This document shows positions 6,731-14,906 of a DNA stretch of 32,964 nucleotides, one piece after another (the stretch's first letter is position 1; each line of letters opens with the position of its first letter). Source of the DNA: an uncultured Eubacteriales bacterium (GTDB lineage: Bacteria; Bacillota; Clostridia; Oscillospirales; CAG-272); NCBI GenBank assembly GCA_934503195.1, contig CAKSVM010000031.1, positions 1 to 32,964 on the forward strand, in the 5' to 3' direction. The notes beneath the pieces are model-generated. The model saw only the letters and a program-made list of their open reading frames with translations, was not told the DNA's origin and made no database searches. The position numbers and the translations under genes were made by a program.

Positions 6731-9064
6731 CTATTCATTCACTCGCGTCCGCACCCTGTCGTCAATCATCCTCACCACGTCATCAAGCTCCCTGACGCCG
6801 TTAAAATACTCCTCGGCCTCCTCAAGAATGATCCCCATGACCTTCTCGTCCGCCGCGTCGACAACGCACTTCACGCCGGACGCCTCACGGAGCCTTTTCA
6901 CATCGTCCTCACTGCACTCAATGACCGTCGCGCTGCCCTCCGCGTCGGCTCCGTAACGCGCCATCCATTTCGTCGACCACTCCGATATATAAACCGGATC
7001 GTTGTAATGCTCGTTCGGCACGAGGATATCCTTTCCCGTCTTTTTGTCGTACCGATACATAAATTTCCAGCCGGTGCCGTTGCCGATCACCGACCGCTTC
7101 TCCCCGGTCGTTTTGTCAGTATAGACCGCGTACATATAGTTCACATAAATCTGCGGCGCGTATTCGAGAATGACATCCATCGCCGCCCACGAGGAGGGGA
7201 ATCCCTCCCGCGCGAAAAGTACGCTTGCGTACGTTTCCGGCTTTTTCCGTTCCTTCTTTTCGATGTCAGCCTGCGAATCGACGCAGCTCGTCATAAGCTC
7301 CCACGCTCCCTGCGCGTTCTCGCTGTCCTTGAATATCGAAAGCTGAAGCACCGGGGAGATCACGATTCCGCTCTCGCCCTTCTCATGCGGATAACCGAGT
7401 ATCATCGCGTCCTCGCCGAAATAACGCCCCTTGACCATTCCGAGATAATTCATTATCCCGCTCGCGCTGCCGAACGTACACAGAATCTCGCTTTTCACAA
7501 GCTTCTCCGCGTCAAAGCCTCCGGTCGTCCCGACCTTCGCGTTCTTGCAGACTTCAAGAAGCCGTTTGAAAGCATCGGTTTCAAAATAGCATTCCTTTTT
7601 GTCGTAGTCAACGAAATTGTCAATAAGCCCGCGCATCAGATTGTAAAGCAGCGCGCCGCTCTTCGACCGCCCGTCGGGCTTCAGATCAGCAAGCATCCTG
7701 TCCTCCGGAAGCTTCTCCGCGAAATCAAGAAATCCGTTAAGCGACCAGTCGGCATTCTCAAAATTTTCGCGCAACCCGAGCATCGTGCTGAGATTGAACG
7801 ACGCCGTCAGATACGGAAGCTCGCCCTTGTCGTTTTCAAACGAACTCAGCACGCAGGGCAGAAAATAATCGCGTCCGTGCTTCTTGTCAGCGTCCATGTA
7901 GGTGTAAAGATCCTCAAAAAGATCCTTTCCCACGAACGCCGTGCTCTTAAGGCCATAGTTGAACATGATCACGTCGGGAACCTCGCCCGCCGCCATCCGC
8001 CGCATCAAAGCCCCAGCCGCGTCGCTCCCCCTGCCGTCAAGATAACGGAATTTCACCTTGTACTGCATATTCTGCCGTATAAAACGGTTCATGTAGCTTA
8101 AATAATTGTTCATCATCCTGCCGCCAAACGCGATGCCGCTGTCATCTTCGTTCTCGGCCGCGACGATCTCGATCGTCTTCCGCTCCTTTACCTCCTCCGC
8201 GGCCTCCTCGCCGTAGCGCGACGCGTAGTATCCGAGATAATCGGCCACATCGGCCTTTCTGAGCGTCCCTGTATAATATTCCTCGTCAATCGGGTCGAGA
8301 TAAGTGACAAACCCCGTCGAGGTGTCAAGCATCGTGAAAAGCCAGTTCGTCGCGCTGTCGATTCCGAAATCCATGAAGCTGAAAAGCTGCTTCGAGTTCA
8401 CGCCGTCAAACGAATACACATTCCCGGACGCGCGATAACAGAACACGCACCCGTCCGCGAAGATGACCTCGCTCATCGATTTCCCGGTAGAATAGCTCTC
8501 CGCCTCGCCGAAAGCCGTGTCTTTGTCAGAAAACGTGTAGATATCGACATTCTTCCCATCCTTTTCCGGACCGGTGTAAATCTCATAGAACCTCGCCTTT
8601 CCGTCCGCGCCGAGAGCCAGACTGAATTCCCCGCTCTCTGACTCGGGAAGCTCAAAGACCTCAACCTTTTCCCCGTCCGGAGAGACTCTGACAAACGATC
8701 CGTCTCCGTCCTCGCTCATGAGATAGATATACCCGCCGTCAGAAACGACAAGATAAGGGCTGCGCGAAAGCACCTCGCCCGCGCTTCCGAGATCCTTCTC
8801 CAGAACGGCCCGGCCGTCCTTTCCGAAAACCGCCAAAAATATCTGCGGCGTCGTGTCAGTGGCGACCCACTTGTTCTCGCCATTGACTTTCATCGTGCCG
8901 TAAGCCTTCGCGGTGTAGAAGAGCTGAACGACATTCCCGTCGGGCGTCAGCCCGAACGACGTGAACTCGCGCGTCCCCGCGTCCTCGAATTTCTTTGTGA
9001 AATCAAGTTTTTTCGTCCCCGCGGCCGCGTATTCCTCGCACTCGCCGCTCATGATATCAATCAC
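6731..9064 (-). CDS. Lipoprotein copy 3, main body (5' end frameshifted)
   Basis: 777 codons open from a GTG at 9064 that is unlikely to be a natural start, because it has no ribosome-binding site. The frame carries the remainder of a lipoprotein whose first ~76 codons lie at 9061-9303 in another frame. Visible landmarks are SDGGYVYLMS, VIFADGCVFCYR and LFSFMDFGID in the propeller-like half. The solute-binding-like half has IRQNMQYKVKFRYLDG, GEVPDVIMFNYG, WSLNGFLDFAEKLPED and AQGAWELMTSCVD, with the conserved ending VRMIDDRVRTRVNE. The restored product would be about 857 residues. It is the first gene of a unit with copy 2 (gap 76 nt). Function beyond extracellular binding cannot be read from the sequence. 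Confidence 0.75.
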   Translation of the reverse strand: MIDIMSGECEEYAAAGTKKLDFTKKFEDAGTREFTSFGLTPDGNVVQLFYTAKAYGTMKVNGENKWVATDTTPQIFLAVFGKDGRAVLEKDLGSAGEVLSRSPYLVVSDGGYIYLMSEDGDGSFVRVSPDGEKVEVFELPESESGEFSLALGADGKARFYEIYTGPEKDGKNVDIYTFSDKDTAFGEAESYSTGKSMSEVIFADGCVFCYRASGNVYSFDGVNSKQLFSFMDFGIDSATNWLFTMLDTSTGFVTYLDPIDEEYYTGTLRKADVADYLGYYASRYGEEAAEEVKERKTIEIVAAENEDDSGIAFGGRMMNNYLSYMNRFIRQNMQYKVKFRYLDGRGSDAAGALMRRMAAGEVPDVIMFNYGLKSTAFVGKDLFEDLYTYMDADKKHGRDYFLPCVLSSFENDKGELPYLTASFNLSTMLGLRENFENADWSLNGFLDFAEKLPEDRMLADLKPDGRSKSGALLYNLMRGLIDNFVDYDKKECYFETDAFKRLLEVCKNAKVGTTGGFDAEKLVKSEILCTFGSASGIMNYLGMVKGRYFGEDAMILGYPHEKGESGIVISPVLQLSIFKDSENAQGAWELMTSCVDSQADIEKKERKKPETYASVLFAREGFPSSWAAMDVILEYAPQIYVNYMYAVYTDKTTGEKRSVIGNGTGWKFMYRYDKKTGKDILVPNEHYNDPVYISEWSTKWMARYGADAEGSATVIECSEDDVKRLREASGVKCVVDAADEKVMGIILEEAEEYFNGVRELDDVVRMIDDRVRTRVNE

Positions 9065-9303
9065 ATTGAAAAAAACTCGCCGCCCTGACGATCCTCGTCA
9101 TACTCATAATTCCGCGCGACAAGCATACCATCCCTCTCCTCGCAGAACGCCGGAAGAGTCCCCGCGATATTGCTTTGCATATATTCGATAATGTCGTCCT
9201 CAAAGAGATAAAACTCCCGCGTGTCAACCTCTCCCCCGCAGGAAAAAAGCCCGCAGATGAGACAAAATGCGAGTACCAGCGCGTATACCCGGCAATTTCT
9301 CAT
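9061..9303 (-). pseudogene. 5' fragment of lipoprotein copy 3 (signal peptide, ends at T7-tract frameshift)
   Basis: An ATG with GGGGGG 7 nt upstream opens an 80-codon frame: MRNCRVYALVLAFCLICGLFSC, a lipoprotein signal with lipobox LFSC. EVDTREFYLFEDD follows, homologous to the mature N-terminus of copy 4 (GREFFLFENE). The frame stops right after a T7 tract (9069-9075). With one more T it would read EFFFNVIDIMSGECEEY and join the frame of 6731-9064, matching copy 4 at FTIFDLVSGEKEL. The two frames are therefore one interrupted gene. The same one-T explanation fits copy 1. Confidence 0.78.
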
Positions 9304-9372
9304 GGCAAATCCCCCCGAAAATTCTAAGTGTCCGGCGTCCGCCCGCCGGAGAAATCATTTCCTGTAAAAATA

Positions 9373-9401
9373 ATTATATCATAAAAAATCGTCTCTGTCA
9401 A
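9373..9401 (-). promoter_or_regulatory. SigA-type promoter of lipoprotein copies 3-2, overlapping upstream terminator
   Basis: On the minus strand TTGACA (9396-9401), 17 bp, TATAAT (9373-9378). The -35 hexamer is inside the perfect 26-bp palindrome that terminates the preceding gene, and the terminator's T-run is the promoter spacer. Confidence 0.88.
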
Positions 9402-9414
9402 TTGACAGAGACGA
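9383..9414 (-). terminator. Rho-independent terminator of lipoprotein copy 4
   Basis: A perfect 26-bp palindrome (9389-9414, centred on CAATTG) is followed on the minus strand by six T (9388-9383). It begins about 85 nt after the copy 4 stop codon. The palindrome could also be an operator for a dimeric regulator, because it covers the -35 box of the next unit. Confidence 0.75.
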
Positions 9415-9499
9415 CAAACGTCTAGTATTTTTTTGTGCAGTTTGTCCAAGTCTGTCGACCCGGATTTGTCACGTCTGCCGGGAATAAGTCAAAAGAATT

Positions 9500-12079
9500 T
9501 CATTCGCTTATCCGCGTCGAAACCCTGTCCTGTATCGACCTCAGAACCCCCTCCAGCTCCTTCGCGCCCGAAAAATATTCCCCGGCCTCCTCGACAATGA
9601 TATCAAGCGTCTTCGAATCGGCCGCTTTTACTCTGGAGCGTGAATAGAACATCGACCATAACCCGTCAATGTCGCGCTCACCGAATCTGACACGCACCGC
9701 CGCGCTTGAAACTATCTCCGCGTTCCGGTAATTTTTCAGAAGCTTCTCCTGAAACCCCGCCACAAACTCCGAGTCGTCCTCAAAATCAATCGGCACAAGA
9801 AGCTCTTTCCCGGTCTGTCTGTCGGTGTCATAACGGTAATTCCATTTGTTCGTCCCAGAAAAGCTGAGCTTCCGCGCGCCCGAGGACTTGTCGATATACT
9901 CGACAAACTCAACCTCACAGTGAGTCTGCCCGGCAAAGCTCATGATAATCTCAACCGCGGCCTTCGAGCATGGGAACGACCTCATCCCGGAAGTAAGCCC
10001 CGCGTATTTTTCAGGCTCCGCGAGCCGGCTCTCCTCGTCCTCGTACTGATAGCCGACATATTCCTTTATGAATTCCCACGCGCCCGACGTTTCGGAAGCC
10101 CCCTTGACGATCCCGAGCTGCAATGACGGAACAATCGCCGTCACCACCCCGTCAGCGCGCGACGGATACCCAAGCATCTTCATGCCGCTTCCCAAAAACT
10201 TTCCCTTGACGCTCATGAGATACATACTGATGTCCGATATGTTCGAAATATTCAGCGCGATCCCCCCGGTCGAATAGCCGTACGCGTCGCGTCCGTCCCC
10301 GTCGCCGAAACGCGAATTCTTTATCGCCGTGAGAAGCCGGCCGAAATCCCCGCTCTCAAAGTCGCAGACCTTCTTTTCGTAGTCGATGAAATCGCTAGCC
10401 ATAACCGCCATCACATTCCGCAAAAACGCCGTCCGCGGATCATTCGCGCCGCCATGAAGATCGGCGAGCACCATATCCTCCGGAAGATTTTCGATGAACT
10501 CCGTAAACCCGTCAAGATTCCACGTAACGCCGTCAAATACCTCCGAAAGCCCCGCCATCGTCGTGAAATTGAACGCCGTCGTCAGATATTTCAGTTCCCC
10601 AGCGGAATTCGCAAAGGAATCCAAAGCGCACGGTACTATCTCCTCGCGCGAAAACTCCGCGTCAGCGTCGAAAAACCCGTTGAGATCGAGAAGAAGCTCC
10701 TGATTAAACCCGCCGCTCGGAAGCCAGTCCGAAAAGACGACAAGATCCGGAACGTCGCCCGCCGCCATCTTCCTTGTGAGATCCGACGCCAGACTGTAAT
10801 ACCCGCCCGAAATCCTCGAAAGCTTCACGCGGTACTGCATATTCTCGCGGCAGAAACGGTTCAGATACTTCATGAACGTGGTCTCCGACTCCAGAGCCAC
10901 GCCGACCGGATTCTCGCCGACCGCGATCTTCAGAACCTTCCGGCTCTCAAATTCCTTCGCCGCCTCCTCGCCGCGCTTTTCGGCAAAGTAAGCGAGATAT
11001 TCCGGAAACTCGCACCTTTTAAGGTCGCCGCACATTCTCTCCCCGCTCACCGGATCAGAATACACGACGAACCCGGAATCCGCGCCAAGCGAGAGAAAAT
11101 ATTCCACGTCCGAGTCCGAAAGCCCGAAATCAAACCAGTCGAAAAGCTGCACCGCGCCGTTCTTCGAAACGCCGTAAAACCCGCTCGACGAACGGTAGCA
11201 GAAATCGTACTTTCCGTCAGTGAAAATCACCTCGTTCGGCGCGCCGCTGACGCTGAATTTCTTCGCCCCGCCGATATTTTCGTCCTTCTCGCCGATAGTG
11301 TAAACCGCCGCAGAATTCCCTCCGCCCGAAGAGCTTATCGAAACGTCGGTGAAGCAAACCTTCCCGCCGTCAGTCGACATCAGATATCCGCGCATACTCT
11401 TCGCCGCCGGAAGCGTCAGAACGTCAACCGCCGCCCCGTCCGCCGAGACGCGTATGACCCGCTCCGCCCCGTCTTTTCCCGACGAGAGGAAGACATAACC
11501 GCCGTCCGAGACGATCATCCCGATCCGCTCAAGCTCTTCCCCGTCCTCGCCGAGTTCGGCGCGAAATACCGACTTGCCGTCGGCACCGTATTTCACGACA
11601 AGCAGACGCGCCGCCGCGTCGACCGTGATGTATTCCTTACGCGAAACCCCGCGCTCGTCAGTGTAATTCCGCTTTTCGTACTCCTTCGGAACCGAGTAAA
11701 CCACGACGACCCCGCCGTCCGGCGTCATCGCGTAAGCGGCCTCCGAACGAACCTCCTTCACCCGAAAAGCGACCGGAAGCTCATTCCCCGGCTCCGGAAT
11801 CCGTATAAGCTCCTTCTCCCCACTCACAAGATCGAATATAGTGAAATCTGTCGCGAAAGCATCGCCACGTCTCTTAGAAACCGACACACGCGTCCTTGTC
11901 ATGACCTTCGTCCCGCGCGAATCGACGATCTCCGCCGATCCGCCCGAGAAAAACTCCCCCGCGGCCTCGTTTTCAAACAGAAAGAACTCCCGCCCATCAG
12001 CCTCATCCCCACAGGAAAACATAACCAGAGCGGCGAATAAAATCAGCAGAACCGCCGCGATTCTCCGAAAAATCTTCAT
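9500..12079 (-). CDS. Lipoprotein copy 4: propeller-like N-half plus solute-binding-protein-like C-half
   Basis: 859 residues. I place the start at 12079 because GGGGGAG lies about 7 nt before that ATG; a longer in-frame extension to 12169 would run across the promoter. MKIFRRIAAVLLILFAALVMFSC is a lipoprotein signal (lipobox MFSC). The propeller-like half contains REFFLFENE, SDGGYVFLSS and VIFTDGKYDFCYR. The binding-protein half starts near residue 395 (LKIAVGENPVG) and shows MQYRVKLSRISG, GDVPDLVVFSDW, WNLDGFTEFIENLPED and SGAWEFIKEYVG, ending LRSIQDRVSTRISE. It forms a single-gene unit with its own promoter (12114-12142) and terminator (9383-9414). It has no frameshift. Ligand unknown. Confidence 0.83.
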   Translation of the reverse strand: MKIFRRIAAVLLILFAALVMFSCGDEADGREFFLFENEAAGEFFSGGSAEIVDSRGTKVMTRTRVSVSKRRGDAFATDFTIFDLVSGEKELIRIPEPGNELPVAFRVKEVRSEAAYAMTPDGGVVVVYSVPKEYEKRNYTDERGVSRKEYITVDAAARLLVVKYGADGKSVFRAELGEDGEELERIGMIVSDGGYVFLSSGKDGAERVIRVSADGAAVDVLTLPAAKSMRGYLMSTDGGKVCFTDVSISSSGGGNSAAVYTIGEKDENIGGAKKFSVSGAPNEVIFTDGKYDFCYRSSSGFYGVSKNGAVQLFDWFDFGLSDSDVEYFLSLGADSGFVVYSDPVSGERMCGDLKRCEFPEYLAYFAEKRGEEAAKEFESRKVLKIAVGENPVGVALESETTFMKYLNRFCRENMQYRVKLSRISGGYYSLASDLTRKMAAGDVPDLVVFSDWLPSGGFNQELLLDLNGFFDADAEFSREEIVPCALDSFANSAGELKYLTTAFNFTTMAGLSEVFDGVTWNLDGFTEFIENLPEDMVLADLHGGANDPRTAFLRNVMAVMASDFIDYEKKVCDFESGDFGRLLTAIKNSRFGDGDGRDAYGYSTGGIALNISNISDISMYLMSVKGKFLGSGMKMLGYPSRADGVVTAIVPSLQLGIVKGASETSGAWEFIKEYVGYQYEDEESRLAEPEKYAGLTSGMRSFPCSKAAVEIIMSFAGQTHCEVEFVEYIDKSSGARKLSFSGTNKWNYRYDTDRQTGKELLVPIDFEDDSEFVAGFQEKLLKNYRNAEIVSSAAVRVRFGERDIDGLWSMFYSRSRVKAADSKTLDIIVEEAGEYFSGAKELEGVLRSIQDRVSTRISE

Positions 12080-12113
12080 CTTCATCTCCCCCAAAAAAGA
12101 TTTCGTTTTCTTT

Positions 12114-12142
12114 ATTCTACCAAAAAATATCCCATCTGTCAA
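12114..12142 (-). promoter_or_regulatory. SigA-type promoter of lipoprotein copy 4, overlapping upstream terminator
   Basis: TTGACA (12137-12142), 17 bp, TAGAAT (12114-12119) on the minus strand. As at 9373-9414, the -35 box is in the 3' arm of the preceding gene's terminator hairpin. Confidence 0.83.
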
Positions 12143-12157
12143 TAGGCAGATGGGATA
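12122..12157 (-). terminator. Rho-independent terminator of lipoprotein copy 5
   Basis: Eleven-bp perfect arms (TATCCCATCTG at 12128-12138 and its complement at 12147-12157) with an 8-nt loop are followed on the minus strand by TTTTTT (12127-12122). It lies 35 nt after the copy 5 stop codon. Confidence 0.85.
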
Positions 12158-12191
12158 AATGTAAACCATATCTTTTGTGTAAAATGACGAA

Positions 12192-14831
12192 TTACTCGTT
12201 GATCTGAGTCGTCACGCGATCCTGAACCATCTTCACCACAGCGTCAAGCGACTTTCCGCCCGTGAAGTACGCCTCGCCTTCCTCGAGGATAATATTCACC
12301 GCCGCGGCGTTCGTTCCGTAGATCGTTTTGCACTCGCCAAAGAGCTTACGCAAAATCTCCGCGTCGTCATCGTCAAAGGTAGCGTAAAAAGCCATTCCGT
12401 CCTCATCAGGCGAGACCATCGTGACAAGCTTTGCGCGCTTTTCGGGACTTGCGTAATCGACCTCGACCATCTCGACGACCTCTTCGCCGTCCTCGTTTAT
12501 CGAGATCTTCTCCACCATCTTCGCCCCGGCGTATTTAGATTCCTTACGTGTCGGCTGGCCATCAAACTGACTCTTGCCCTCGATCACCGTCAGCATCGCG
12601 TACATATCCTTCGAGACATCAAGCATCGTCTCGGAGGCCTTTTTCCCGCATGGGAACGCGTCCTGATCTCTGAAGCTCTCGGGAGCCTCGCGCACGCCCT
12701 CCCAGACCTCGGTCTGCGAATCGACGAAGAACGAGATAAGCTTCCACGCCGCGTTCTTGTCGGCGCAGTTTTTCGAGATCGCGAACTGCATCTTCGGTAA
12801 GATAATCGTCCCGCTGTCCCCGTCACCGTGCGGATAACCGATCAGCACCGGCTCGCGTCCGAAATAAGTGCATCCGGTCGCGTACATATATTCGGCCGGG
12901 CCATCAAGGTTCGCGAAAGTCAGCGCGATCTCGCCGTTGTAAATCCCGCGCAGATCCGGAGTCTTGGTGGGCGCGGTCGAGTAGGTGGAATTCTTGCAGA
13001 TTTCAAGTAATCTCGCGAACCGCCCGTCGGTAAAGTCGCAGACCCTGCCGTCAAAGTCGATGAACTCATTGAGAAGCGCGTAGCCCATCATGTTAAGGAA
13101 GCCTTTCGCCGCCGTCCAGCTGCTCGGAATCCCGAGATAAGCCAGCGCGACATCGTCAAGCCCCTCGGCAAAGTCGAGCATCTCGTCAAACGTCCAGTCA
13201 CTGAGCTTTCCGAGCGTGTCGGTCGAGCCGATGAGCGTTTTCAGCGTGAACTCGGTCGTCAGAAGCTGTAAAGTCCCGTCCGCTTTCTCAAAAGGCTCCA
13301 GCACACATGGTAAAAACGAATCCCGCCCATGCTCCTTGTCGGCGTCGATGTAAGGATAGAGATCGACAAACATATTCTGACCCTTGAGATCTCCGCTCCG
13401 AAGCGACTTTCCGAACATCACGACGTCGGGAATATCGCCCGAAAGCATCTTCTTCATCAGATTCGAAGCGGCCTCTCCGGCTCCCCCGGCGATCGACTCA
13501 ACCTCGACCTTGTAATCCATGTTCTTCCGATTGAACCGCTGAACATACTCAAACGCGGACGAATTGCTGTTCGTCATCGTCTCCGCGACCACCCTGATGG
13601 TCTTCACGCTCGGTGTGACCGAAACCTGCGTTCCCGAAGTCTCGGTTCCTGAGGTTTCCGTTCCCGCGGCGGATGTTTCGCTGTTTGCGCGGCTCGCCTT
13701 GAATTCAAGATATTCGGCCTCGTCGGCGCGCTTAACAATTCCGCTGTGCGTCTTCTTGTCGACCGAGTCGTTGTAAATGAGGAAAAACTCATCCTTTCCG
13801 ATCGACCAGATATCCTCGACCATCGCCCCGGTGAGTCCGACGTCGAGCCAGCCGAAGATCTTCACCGTCTCGCCGCTGTCTGTGACGCCGAAGACGCCCT
13901 CCGCGTTGCGGTATCCGATCGCGTAGCCGTCGGGCAACAGGAACTGAGTGCTTCCCTTGTCGGCGGTAAGCTCAACTCCCTCGTCAAAGCTCCCCGCCTC
14001 GCAGTCAAGAGTATAGACCGTATGCGTAACGCCGTTCGCCCCGCTGTTCGTCCGGCAGAAAACTGCCTTTCCGTTGTGAAGATAGAGACCTTCCTTAAAA
14101 CCAGACTCACCACCGGGAGATGTCGCGCGTTTTATCGTCTTACCGTCCTCAGAAACTATGAAAAAGCTTTGCGACGTTTTACAGTAAAGTATTATATGCC
14201 CATCGTCGCAGGAAATCATCTCAGGGACTTCATTGAAGTCATCTCCAAATTCCGGGGACTGACTATCTATATAAATCACCCGCTTATTCCCATTCCATCC
14301 CATTATATAATACTTTGTTCTTCCGTCAACTATTTCAGTCGATAGTGTAGTCGTGCCATCCCTTAGCGTTGTCCGAATTTGTTTTGCCGACGTTGGTCCC
14401 ATTATAAGCATAAGCTCGGTTCCATCTTTTGTCGGACAAATTTTTAGTTTTCTCATGAATGCCTGCGTCAGATATTGCTCCATATCATCGCCACTATGAG
14501 AATATAAAAACGCTCCTTCTTTAAGAGAACCGTCCGCAACATCTATTATTCGGTAAGAATCGTGCGCAATAAGAAGTTCACTCTCGTTATAACGCCAGTT
14601 ATCGCTATCTACCACAAACCGCACCAAAAACTGCTTACCACGAACCGCATATTGGTATTTGCTAAGGTCGGTTATCCCATTTTCGGCAAGAATATCAGTC
14701 TCAAAAAAGTAGCATTTCTGCACTTCAATCTCAGGATTCTTTTCTACTTCATCGTCTTCACATCCAGCAAAGAAAACGCACATTGCCAACATAAATAACG
14801 CAAAAGCAAAATATCTTATACGTAGTGTCAT
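12192..14831 (-). CDS. Lipoprotein copy 5: propeller-like N-half plus solute-binding-protein-like C-half
   Basis: 879 residues, the longest copy. MTLRIRYFAFALFMLAMCVFFAGC is a lipoprotein signal with lipobox FAGC, followed by acidic EDDEVEKNPE. An AGGATG site precedes the ATG. The N-half has QKCYFFETDILAENGITDLSKY and LLPDGYAIGYR-type repeats. A Ser/Thr/Glu-rich linker (about residues 393-408, three SGTETSG-like repeats) separates the halves and is not seen in the others. The C-half shows MDYKVEVESIAGG, GDIPDVVMFGKS, WTFDEMLDFAEGLDD and NAAWKLISFFVDSQTEVWEG, ending VKMVQDRVTTQINE. The first ~225 codons (14150-14831) are visibly AT-richer than the rest. It follows small Cys protein 2 in one unit. 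Confidence 0.83.
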   Translation of the reverse strand: MTLRIRYFAFALFMLAMCVFFAGCEDDEVEKNPEIEVQKCYFFETDILAENGITDLSKYQYAVRGKQFLVRFVVDSDNWRYNESELLIAHDSYRIIDVADGSLKEGAFLYSHSGDDMEQYLTQAFMRKLKICPTKDGTELMLIMGPTSAKQIRTTLRDGTTTLSTEIVDGRTKYYIMGWNGNKRVIYIDSQSPEFGDDFNEVPEMISCDDGHIILYCKTSQSFFIVSEDGKTIKRATSPGGESGFKEGLYLHNGKAVFCRTNSGANGVTHTVYTLDCEAGSFDEGVELTADKGSTQFLLPDGYAIGYRNAEGVFGVTDSGETVKIFGWLDVGLTGAMVEDIWSIGKDEFFLIYNDSVDKKTHSGIVKRADEAEYLEFKASRANSETSAAGTETSGTETSGTQVSVTPSVKTIRVVAETMTNSNSSAFEYVQRFNRKNMDYKVEVESIAGGAGEAASNLMKKMLSGDIPDVVMFGKSLRSGDLKGQNMFVDLYPYIDADKEHGRDSFLPCVLEPFEKADGTLQLLTTEFTLKTLIGSTDTLGKLSDWTFDEMLDFAEGLDDVALAYLGIPSSWTAAKGFLNMMGYALLNEFIDFDGRVCDFTDGRFARLLEICKNSTYSTAPTKTPDLRGIYNGEIALTFANLDGPAEYMYATGCTYFGREPVLIGYPHGDGDSGTIILPKMQFAISKNCADKNAAWKLISFFVDSQTEVWEGVREAPESFRDQDAFPCGKKASETMLDVSKDMYAMLTVIEGKSQFDGQPTRKESKYAGAKMVEKISINEDGEEVVEMVEVDYASPEKRAKLVTMVSPDEDGMAFYATFDDDDAEILRKLFGECKTIYGTNAAAVNIILEEGEAYFTGGKSLDAVVKMVQDRVTTQINE

Positions 14832-14861
14832 AACCCGCTCATCCTTTCATTTTGCAGAACA

Positions 14862-14897
14862 GGGGGTCACGCAATCATTTCTAATTACGTAACCCCC
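14862..14897 (-). promoter_or_regulatory. Intercistronic hairpin without U-run, between small Cys protein 2 and lipoprotein copy 5
   Basis: GGGGGTCACG (14862-14871) pairs with CGTAACCCCC (14888-14897) with one wobble, giving a 10-bp stem and a 16-nt loop. There is no T-run. The position is equivalent to the hairpin at 3473-3506, although the sequence is different. Confidence 0.6.
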
Positions 14898-14906
14898 TCC
14901 GGGAAA

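Noticed and set aside
7007..8101. 364-codon plus-strand open frame inside lipoprotein copy 3
   Set aside because: It is antisense to a clearly conserved gene, has no ribosome-binding site, and its Arg/His-rich translation is typical of a shadow frame in GC-rich DNA.
10454..12040. 528-codon plus-strand open frame antisense to lipoprotein copy 4
   Set aside because: Its length comes from codon bias of the opposite strand. The translation is Arg/Pro-rich with no domain, and the minus-strand frame is conserved in four paralogs.
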